A DNA stretch of 14,645 nt, taken from an uncultured Oscillospiraceae bacterium. GTDB taxonomy: Bacteria > Bacillota > Clostridia > Oscillospirales > Oscillospiraceae. Below, one piece after another: positions 6,687 through 12,496 of the stretch. The DNA is taken from positions 1 to 14,645 of the forward strand of contig CAKUKL010000013.1 of assembly GCA_934662925.1 (NCBI GenBank), given 5' to 3'. The position numbers were made by a program, and so were the translations under genes. How positions within the stretch are numbered: the first letter of the stretch is position 1; every line of letters starts with the position of its first letter. The notes beneath the pieces were generated by a model. The model was not told the DNA's origin. It searched no databases and was given only the letters and a program-made list of their open reading frames with translations.

Positions 6687-7283
6687 ATGACACGACAAAG
6701 ACGAAAACACCGCCGGACGGCGGCATTACAGGTCCTCGCCCTCGCCGGAGGGGTCGTGGCCCTCGCGGGGGCGGCGCTGCTGCTGGGCTACCAGCTGGGG
6801 AGCCGCGCCGAGGCGGCGGAGCCGGTGGCCGCGCAGCTAACCATTCGGGGGGAGCTGCCCGGCCTCCCCCGGGGCGCGGAGCTCTACTGCCCGACCCGGG
6901 AGGCGGAGCCCTGGTACGCCCTCACCGCGGATGAGCGGGACCTGGTGGAGCGGGTGGTGGCCGCGGAGAGCGGGAACCAGACGCTGGAGGGGCAGATGGC
7001 CGTGGCCCAGTGCATCCTGAACACGGCGGAGGCCATGGAGCTCCGGCCGGATACCGTGGTGCTGGCCCCCAACCAGTACGCGGACCCCGCGGTCCGGGGG
7101 CAGGTGACGGACAGCGTCCGGGAGGCGGTCCGCCGGGTATTTGACAACGGGGAGCGCGTGACGGAGGAGCCCATCCGGTTCTTCTACGCGCCCCGGTACA
7201 GCGCGGGCCGCTGGCACGAGTCCGCGCTGGAGTACGTGATCACCATCGGGGGGCACAAATTCTTCAAGCTCCCCGGGGCGTGA
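6687..7283 (+). CDS. Membrane-anchored SleB-type cell wall hydrolase
   Basis: The product is 198 aa. The ribosome binding site is GAAGGAG before ATG 6687. The N-terminus is very basic (MTRQRRKHRR), followed by one hydrophobic segment at about 13-35, fitting a membrane anchor with the catalytic domain outside. Residues about 82-196 match the Hydrolase_2/SleB family: VERVVAAESGNQTLEGQMAVAQ with probable catalytic Glu94, then PNQYADP, IRFFYAP, WHES and a terminal EYVITIGGHKFF. Family members are peptidoglycan lytic transglycosylases of spore cortex lysis. It sits 12 bases after the polymerase stop, unlike a normal endolysin next to a holin in the late region. An early cell-surface role, or a moron gene expressed in the lysogen, is possible. 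Confidence 0.88.
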   Translation: MTRQRRKHRRTAALQVLALAGGVVALAGAALLLGYQLGSRAEAAEPVAAQLTIRGELPGLPRGAELYCPTREAEPWYALTADERDLVERVVAAESGNQTLEGQMAVAQCILNTAEAMELRPDTVVLAPNQYADPAVRGQVTDSVREAVRRVFDNGERVTEEPIRFFYAPRYSAGRWHESALEYVITIGGHKFFKLPGA

Positions 7284-7310
7284 CAAGGCACAGCAGGCAA
7301 AGGAGGACAT

Positions 7311-8600
7311 ATGAAACTACTGATAGGGGGGAGCCCCTGCACTCACTGGAGTATCGCACAGACCAAGAACCGCGAGACTGAGGCCAGCGGCATCGGCTGG
7401 GAGCTGTTCCTGAATTACCGCATCGCCCGGGACAAGTACCAGCCGGACTATTTCTTGTACGAGAACAACAAGTCCATGTCGCCCGCCATCCGGGCGCAGA
7501 TCACGGCGGAGCTGGGCGTGGAACCCGTGCTTATCAACTCCGCGCTGGTGAGTGCGCAGAACCGCCAGCGGCTTTACTGGGCCGGGAAGCGGAACCCCGA
7601 TGGTACATACAGCCAGGTGCCGGTCGAACAGCCGGAGGACCGGGGTATCCTGCTTCGGGATATTTTGGAGACTGCGACAGGCGAAAAAGGGTACGCCATT
7701 AAGCCGCTGACTGAAAAAGAGATGGAGTACATGGTGCGCGAGACCAAGGACGGGCGCAATCATTTCGACTTCGATTATTTTCACGACGCCACCAAGGACA
7801 AGAGCGCCTGCGTGACGGCAAACACGCATAAGGGCGTTCCCTATAACGTGCTGGCAGAGCCGGTACCTGTAAATGTGACTACCGATGGGAAATCACGTTG
7901 TCTGCGTGCCTCCTACTACAAGGACGGCATCCGCAATATGGTGGGAAATACCGTGGACCTAAAAACCTGTGTGGCCGTGCCTGTGCGCATCGGAACCATC
8001 GAGAACGACGCAAAGAACCCGGAGCATGACAGCCAGCAATACCGCGTTTATTCACCGGACGGAAAGAGTGTGACGCTCTGCGGAAACGGCGGAGGGCTGG
8101 GAGCAAAAACCGGCCTGTATGCTGCGCCGGTCGGCGGCCCGGGTGGGAGAGTGTGCCCCGTATACGAAGTCCGCGACGGCTTTATCACCATCAAAGGCAA
8201 GCAATACCCAATCAAGCTGAGGGACGGCTGCTATATCATCCGCAAGCTGACGGTCCGCGAGTGTATGCGCCTCCAAACGGTGCCGGAGACCTATGTTTTC
8301 CCAGTGAGCGACACACAGGCATACAAGATGCTGGGCAACGGCTGGACCGTGGACGTGATCGCGCACATCATGAGCCACTTTGAAGGGCTGACGGAGGAGC
8401 CGGTGGAAGTGCTTTCCATGTACGACGGTATGAGCTGCGGCCATATCGCGCTGGACAAGCTGGGCGTGGCGATCGCCGCCTACTATGCAACCGAAATCGA
8501 CAAATACGCCGTGCAGACCACGCAGGCGAACTTCCCTGATGTGGTGCAGCTCGGAGACGCCTTTCAGGTCCGGGAGCCGGACTGGGAGTGCCTGTTATAA
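7311..8600 (+). CDS. Circularly permuted DNA cytosine-C5 methyltransferase
   Basis: The product is 429 aa with a strong AAAGGAGG ribosome binding site. C5-methyltransferase motifs are all present but in permuted order. Motif IV is GGSPCTHWS, with catalytic Cys10 at the very start. It is followed by VI (YENNKS, Glu51) and VIII (QNRQRLYW, 83-90). A large target-recognition region spans about 140-300. Motif IX is RKLTVRECMRLQTVP, and X is LGNGWTVDVIAHIM (341-354). The SAM-binding motif I (LSMYDGMSCG, about 368-377) and motif II (EIDKYA at 395) come last, ending near motif III. It transfers methyl from SAM to cytosine, probably protecting phage DNA from host restriction. No restriction endonuclease is adjacent. 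Codons are visibly richer in A/T than those of polA, suggesting separate acquisition. Confidence 0.9.
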   Translation: MKLLIGGSPCTHWSIAQTKNRETEASGIGWELFLNYRIARDKYQPDYFLYENNKSMSPAIRAQITAELGVEPVLINSALVSAQNRQRLYWAGKRNPDGTYSQVPVEQPEDRGILLRDILETATGEKGYAIKPLTEKEMEYMVRETKDGRNHFDFDYFHDATKDKSACVTANTHKGVPYNVLAEPVPVNVTTDGKSRCLRASYYKDGIRNMVGNTVDLKTCVAVPVRIGTIENDAKNPEHDSQQYRVYSPDGKSVTLCGNGGGLGAKTGLYAAPVGGPGGRVCPVYEVRDGFITIKGKQYPIKLRDGCYIIRKLTVRECMRLQTVPETYVFPVSDTQAYKMLGNGWTVDVIAHIMSHFEGLTEEPVEVLSMYDGMSCGHIALDKLGVAIAAYYATEIDKYAVQTTQANFPDVVQLGDAFQVREPDWECLL

Positions 8601-8613
8601 GGAGGAAAACGAC

Positions 8614-8823
8614 ATGACAAGGCAGGACGCTGAGATCGTGCTGGCCTTCGCCGAGTGTGACATGAACGCCAATGAGGTGGCTCGCCGGAAGTTCATGCAC
8701 CGGAACACGGTGATCTACCATCTGGACAAGGTGAAGCGGGAGACCGGGTTGGACGCCCAGCACTTCTATGACCTGATCAAACTGGTAGATCTGGCAAAGG
8801 AGGAACAGAAAAATGAACAGTGA
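8614..8823 (+). CDS. Small PucR C-terminal-like HTH protein
   Basis: The product is 69 aa. ATG 8614 follows AAGGAGG. The segment AECDMNANEVARRKFMHRNT plus VIYHLDKVKRETGLDA resembles the C-terminal HTH of PucR/CdaR-type regulators, where a first helix, the N/R-N-T turn and a YHLxK helix contact DNA. The sensor part of those regulators is absent, so it is a stand-alone DNA-binding domain. It may be a phage transcription regulator or a DNA-binding partner of the adjacent methyltransferase. The next gene starts within its last codons. Confidence 0.8.
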   Translation: MTRQDAEIVLAFAECDMNANEVARRKFMHRNTVIYHLDKVKRETGLDAQHFYDLIKLVDLAKEEQKNEQ

Positions 8824-9031
8824 AACCCGTTATTTCCGTGCCACAGGCAAGGTGTATCTGGACCGGGACGACGTGATTGCGTGGCTGAATACGTATCGGG
8901 ACGAGGACAAGGAGTTGGATGATGACTACCAGCCGACCGATGTCGAATGGCTGGCCTGCGCTATGGTGATGTCTGATCGCGGCATGATCTGCTGGAGTGA
9001 GATTAACCTGGCCCCGGATAAGAGGGGGTGA
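8813..9031 (+). CDS. Small hypothetical phage protein
   Basis: The product is 72 aa. ATG 8813 has AAAGGAGG upstream and overlaps the end of the HTH gene by 11 bases. The protein is acidic and soluble, with a short strand-like start (RYFRATGKVYLDRDDV) and a central acidic DEDKELDDDY. I do not recognise the family. The coding frame is supported by the ribosome binding site, the tight overlap with both neighbours and the third-position pattern. Confidence 0.7.
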   Translation: MNSETRYFRATGKVYLDRDDVIAWLNTYRDEDKELDDDYQPTDVEWLACAMVMSDRGMICWSEINLAPDKRG

Positions 9032-9036
9032 AGATA

Positions 9037-9366
9037 ATGAGTCTTGACATCAGGATTAAAGAACGCAAAGAAATTCGCTGCCCGGACTGCGGCAGGGTCG
9101 TTGGCTACCGGGACCTGAACTGTACGGCCAGCGCTGGATCGGACTGGTATGAAATTCTGGGGGAGATCGGCTACTATGTTCCTTACGAACATCGCACCAA
9201 AGAAAACGACTGGTACGGCAAGGATATGGTCCTCGACGACGAACAGGCGAGGCGGCTCGCGGCCTACGCGGTTGAGAAGCGGGTATACAACTATGACAAG
9301 GTCAAAATCGCTGCGGCAAAGGCGCTCATGCACGGCAACAAGGTTGTTGTCAACGCGGACTGGTGA
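9037..9366 (+). CDS. Small phage protein with zinc-ribbon-like CPDC motif
   Basis: I chose ATG 9037 (109 aa) because GAGGGGG sits at the right distance upstream. An in-frame GTG at 9028 would lie inside that site. It has a CPDCGRVVG motif at about 15-23, half of a zinc ribbon, with a third Cys at 27 but no obvious fourth ligand. The middle (YEILGEIGYYVPYEHR) and the end (KVKIAAAKALMHGNKVVVNADW) look like a compact alpha/beta domain. No function can be assigned. It is one of a series of small early proteins after the methyltransferase. Confidence 0.7.
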   Translation: MSLDIRIKERKEIRCPDCGRVVGYRDLNCTASAGSDWYEILGEIGYYVPYEHRTKENDWYGKDMVLDDEQARRLAAYAVEKRVYNYDKVKIAAAKALMHGNKVVVNADW

Positions 9367-9372
9367 GGTGAG

Positions 9373-9729
9373 ATGATGGCTGAATATATCGAGCGGGAAG
9401 CGGCGATTGATGCCGTCACCGACGTTTTCTATAATACCCCAGACATATGCCTGTCGGGGGACAAATTTGAAGTGAGCTTGCGGCGCATCCGCGCTGCCGA
9501 CGTGGCCCCGGTGGTCCGCGGGCATTGGGTGATCAAGCGCAAGATCAGGGGCGGGTTCCGGGTCCGGGAGGGCGTTGATGAGCACGGAGTGCGGCACCGC
9601 ATCACAGTGGACGAACGATACGAGTCGCCGGACCCTTACTGTTCGGAGTGTGGGAAGTTGAACGAAAGCGTCTGGCTCAGCTACTGCCCAAACTGTGGGG
9701 CAGAGATGGACAAGGACGGCACAGAATGA
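9373..9729 (+). CDS. Small phage zinc-ribbon protein
   Basis: The product is 118 aa. It starts at ATG 9373 (or the next codon, ATG 9376) after GGTGAG. EYIEREAAIDAV, then IRAADVAPVVRGHW, then a C-terminal CSECG and CPNCGAEMD pair form the layout common in a small zinc-ribbon protein family of Clostridia phages and prophages. The two CxxC knuckles should bind one zinc ion. Its role is unknown. It overlaps the next gene by ATGA (9726-9729). Confidence 0.8.
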   Translation: MMAEYIEREAAIDAVTDVFYNTPDICLSGDKFEVSLRRIRAADVAPVVRGHWVIKRKIRGGFRVREGVDEHGVRHRITVDERYESPDPYCSECGKLNESVWLSYCPNCGAEMDKDGTE

Positions 9730-9872
9730 GCTGGTACTACAACGCGGCGGGGCAGCGCTACGAGCTGCCCGAGGGGCCACTGGAGCCGCCGGACTGCTGG
9801 GTCCGGCAATATGACGAAAACGGGGATTCTGACCCCGAGGAAGAGGAGTTTGAGCAAAATGACGAAAGCTGA
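9726..9872 (+). CDS. Very small acidic hypothetical protein
   Basis: The product is 48 aa. ATG 9726 overlaps the previous stop, and the gene overlaps the next start by 14 bases. It begins MSWYYNAAGQRYELP and has a strongly acidic tail (DPEEEEFEQNDES). There is no recognisable family. It is supported by the stop-start overlap and by filling the gap between two well-supported genes, but the ribosome binding site is poor. Confidence 0.55.
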   Translation: MSWYYNAAGQRYELPEGPLEPPDCWVRQYDENGDSDPEEEEFEQNDES

Positions 9873-10227
9873 GATCATTAAGGCGCTGCGCGCCACCGAG
9901 AGCCGGAGCAAGCGGGAGCTGCTGGACGCCGCCGCGGACCTCATCGAGGAGCAGCTGGTCCCGACCAAGGGGACCCGGCCGGAGCCCAGCCATGAGAATG
10001 ACCCCGTGAACCACCCGAGCCACTACACGGACGGGAAGATCGAGGTCATCGACTTCATCGAGGACAAGGGGCTGGGGTTCCACCTGGGCAACACAGTGAA
10101 ATATGTGGCAAGGGCCGGAAAGAAGGACCTGGACAAGGCAGTGCAGGACCTGGAGAAGGCCCGGTGGTATCTGAACCGGGAGATCAGCCGCCGGAAGGCG
10201 GAGGAGGGAGCCCATGACGGAGACTGA
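9859..10227 (+). CDS. DUF3310 family protein (T7 gp1.7-like)
   Basis: The product is 122 aa. I chose ATG 9859 because GAGGAG lies ten bases upstream. An N-terminal helix (EIIKALRATESRSKRELL) and a charged linker precede the DUF3310 core: VNHPSHYTDGKIEVIDFIE, then FHLGNTVKYVARAGKK, then DLEKARWYLNREI. This family is widespread in phages and includes T7 gp1.7, reported as a nucleotide kinase. A role in phage nucleotide metabolism would fit with ThyX in the same operon, but only the family match is seen here. It overlaps the next gene by 14 bases. Confidence 0.88.
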   Translation: MTKAEIIKALRATESRSKRELLDAAADLIEEQLVPTKGTRPEPSHENDPVNHPSHYTDGKIEVIDFIEDKGLGFHLGNTVKYVARAGKKDLDKAVQDLEKARWYLNREISRRKAEEGAHDGD

Positions 10228-10687
10228 GCGCCGGGCGGACCCGGTGCGGGAGTTCCTGCGCTCCGGGCTGGAGGCCCGGCTGGAGGTGCGGCGGCACCAG
10301 CGGCGCACCGAGGAGCTGGAGAGCCGCTGCACCCGGCTGGTGGCCCAGATGACGGGGATGCCCGCCGGGGGCGGCTCCGGACTGGAGGCCACGTGGGCGG
10401 CCCTCGCAGATGAGCGGCGGGAGGAGCAGCGCCTCGTGCAGGAGGAGCTGGACCAGTATCACGCGGTGGAACGGTTCATCGCCCGGCTGGGGGACCCTGT
10501 GTGCCGGACGGTGCTGCGGCTGCGGTATCTGGAGGGGCTGAGCTGGATCCAGCTCCAGAAGCGGCTCTACCAGGACGGACTGTACTACTCCGAGCGGCAG
10601 ATCTTCCGCCTCCACGGGGCGGCGCTTCAGGAGGCCCGGGAACTCTGGCCGAAAGAACCGGCTGAGGCAGAGGGGGTGGTCGAATGA
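10214..10687 (+). CDS. Sigma-region-4/ArpU-like phage transcriptional regulator
   Basis: The product is 157 aa from ATG 10214. Residues about 15-85 are coiled, charged helices. The C-terminal VLRLRYLEGLSWIQLQKRL, then YYSERQIFRLHGAALQEAREL, is a sigma-70 region 4-type helix-turn-helix, as in the DUF1492/ArpU-like proteins of Gram-positive phages. Such proteins typically switch on later phage genes or muramidase export. Here it lies in mid-operon, immediately before the SNF2 helicase, with an ATGA overlap. Confidence 0.78.
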   Translation: MTETERRADPVREFLRSGLEARLEVRRHQRRTEELESRCTRLVAQMTGMPAGGGSGLEATWAALADERREEQRLVQEELDQYHAVERFIARLGDPVCRTVLRLRYLEGLSWIQLQKRLYQDGLYYSERQIFRLHGAALQEARELWPKEPAEAEGVVE

Positions 10688-12081
10688 GGTTCGTTCCGAA
10701 AACGTATCAGCAGTATTGCATTGACAGGCTGCTGGCCCCGCCTGAACCGGAGAGCGCGGGGCTGCTGCTGGACATGGGCCTTGGGAAAACGTCGGTGACG
10801 CTGACGGCGGCGGACAACCTGATCTGGGACGAGTTCGCCGTGGACAAGGCCCTCGTCATCGCCCCGCTGCGGGTGGCGGAGGACACATGGACCACGGAGA
10901 CGGCCAAGTGGGACCACCTGCGGCGGCTGCGGGTGTCCCCGGTACTGGGGGACCGGAAGCACCGCCTCGCCGGGCTGGCCGCCCCCGCGGATCTGTACGT
11001 CATCAACCGGGAAAACGTGGAGTGGCTGTGCGACCCGAAGGAGTCCGGCATGAGGACCTGGCCCTTCGACCTGGTCATCATCGACGAGCTGTCCAGCTTC
11101 AAGAACCACCAGGCCAAGCGCTGGCGGGCCCTGAAGCGCCGGATGCCCGTGGGGACCCCGGTATGGGGCCTCACGGGCACAGTGGCTCCCCGGGGGTACA
11201 TCGACCTGTGGGCCCAGATCTACCTGCTGGACCGGGGGCAGAGGCTGGGGCCCACCATCGGCGCGTACCGGGAGCGCTACTTCACCCCTGGAGCCCGGAA
11301 GGGCCACATCGTCTACGAGTGGCGGCTGAAAGTTGGGGCCCGGGAGCGGATCGACAGCGCCCTTGGGGACCTGTGCCTGTCCATGCGCAAGGAGGATTAT
11401 CTGGACCTGCCCCCGGTGACGTTCAACCGGGTGGCGGTGCGGATGGACCGGAAGGAGCGGGCCCTGTACGACGCTCTGAAGCGGGACAAGGTGCTCACCA
11501 TGCTGGACGGGCAGGACCTGGACAGCGCCGTGGTGGGCGCGACAGCGGCGGCCCTGTCCGGGAAGCTGCTCCAGATGGCGGGAGGCGCGGTGTACGATGA
11601 GGACGGGGGCGTGGTGGAGATACACAGGCGGAAGCTGGACGCCCTCGCCGAGCTGGAGGAGGCCGCACAGGGCCAGCCGCTGCTGGTATTCTACGCCTAC
11701 AAGCACGAGGCCGACCGCATTCAGGCGAAGTTCCCCCGGGCCGTCCGCCTCGACGCCCATGCGGACACGGTGGACACCATCGCCCGGTGGAACGCCGGGG
11801 AGATCCCCATGCTGCTGTGCCACCCGGCGAGTGCGGGGCACGGACTGAACCTTCAGACCGGGGGGCACATCGTGATCTGGTACGGGCTGCCCTGGTCGCT
11901 GGAGCTGTACCAGCAGGCCAACGCCCGGCTGCACCGGATGGGCCAGACGGACCCGGTGGTGGTCCACCACATCGTCTGCGAGGACACGCTGGACGACAAG
12001 GTGCTGTCCGTGCTGGGGCAGCGCGGCGCGGAGCAGGACCGGCTCATTGCAGCACTCAAAGCATACATCAAGGAGGAATGA
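10684..12081 (+). CDS. Phage SNF2-family DNA helicase/translocase
   Basis: The product is 465 aa. It has Walker A DMGLGKT (30-36), a Walker B-type DELS box (134-137), motif III GLTGTVAP, and motif VI QQANARLHRMGQ (410-421). The Q-motif-like YQQYCIDRLL is at the N-terminus. It is compact, with no accessory domains, as expected for the SNF2 helicases of phage replication modules. It probably translocates on dsDNA to strip proteins or assist replication or recombination. The start overlaps the previous stop. The next gene begins two bases past its stop. Confidence 0.93.
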   Translation: MRFVPKTYQQYCIDRLLAPPEPESAGLLLDMGLGKTSVTLTAADNLIWDEFAVDKALVIAPLRVAEDTWTTETAKWDHLRRLRVSPVLGDRKHRLAGLAAPADLYVINRENVEWLCDPKESGMRTWPFDLVIIDELSSFKNHQAKRWRALKRRMPVGTPVWGLTGTVAPRGYIDLWAQIYLLDRGQRLGPTIGAYRERYFTPGARKGHIVYEWRLKVGARERIDSALGDLCLSMRKEDYLDLPPVTFNRVAVRMDRKERALYDALKRDKVLTMLDGQDLDSAVVGATAAALSGKLLQMAGGAVYDEDGGVVEIHRRKLDALAELEEAAQGQPLLVFYAYKHEADRIQAKFPRAVRLDAHADTVDTIARWNAGEIPMLLCHPASAGHGLNLQTGGHIVIWYGLPWSLELYQQANARLHRMGQTDPVVVHHIVCEDTLDDKVLSVLGQRGAEQDRLIAALKAYIKEE

Positions 12082-12083
12082 CC

Positions 12084-12329
12084 ATGACAAAGCCATGCAA
12101 GCTGGGCGGAGCGTCCAGAGATAGTTATGTCGGGTTCTGCTGGCTCCATAAGCGGCCCCTCACGGCACGGCAGCTGAGGTGCCGGAAGTGCCTGGCCAAG
12201 GGCTGCGGGGCACTGGAGCGCCGGGAACACCCCTACTGGGAGGAGCGGGAGGGCCGGAAGGCCGCCCGCCGGGCGAGGCAGGACGAGCGCCGGGCCTTCC
12301 TCGCCGGTCTGGGAGGTGCGTGGAAATGA
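12084..12329 (+). CDS. Small Cys-rich basic phage protein
   Basis: I chose ATG 12084 (81 aa) because AAGGAGG ends seven bases before it. The in-frame ATG 12078 would leave one base. Cys5, Cys19, His22, Cys33, Cys36 and Cys41 could form a zinc-binding site. The C-terminal half is a basic helix (EGRKAARRARQDERRAF). I associate this HPYWEERE-containing small protein with SNF2 helicase genes in Clostridia phages. Nucleic-acid binding is plausible but not shown. Its stop overlaps the next start. Confidence 0.75.
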   Translation: MTKPCKLGGASRDSYVGFCWLHKRPLTARQLRCRKCLAKGCGALERREHPYWEEREGRKAARRARQDERRAFLAGLGGAWK

Positions 12330-12496
12330 TGCTTGTGCGGAAGATACAGGTCCTCGGTCAGACGGAGTTCGTGCCCCGGGGCTACGACGAGCAGCGGAAA
12401 TGGCTGCTTGACCGGATCGAGGAGGCGCTGGGCCCCGATGTGCGGGAGCTGGCGGACGAGATGATCCCGGGTCAGGACTGGGGGTACGGTCTATGA
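12326..12496 (+). CDS. Small hypothetical protein
   Basis: The product is 56 aa from ATG 12326. GGGAGG lies nine bases upstream, and the start overlaps the previous stop (ATGA). The sequence (VLGQTEFVPRGYDEQRKWLL, then helices) has no motif I recognise. The ATGA overlap with the following primase-helicase gene suggests translational coupling. Confidence 0.65.
   Translation: MMLVRKIQVLGQTEFVPRGYDEQRKWLLDRIEEALGPDVRELADEMIPGQDWGYGL

Noticed and set aside
9044..9075. TTGACA-like -35 promoter element
   Set aside because: It lies within a gene and no TATAAT-like -10 box occurs 16-18 bases downstream.
9820..9840. Short CGGGG/CCCCG inverted repeat with a 7-base loop
   Set aside because: A five-base stem inside a coding region is expected by chance at this GC content.
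10627..12096. 489-codon open frame on the minus strand opposite the SNF2 helicase
   Set aside because: All helicase motifs are on the plus strand. The minus frame is His/Pro/Gly/Leu-rich shadow sequence.
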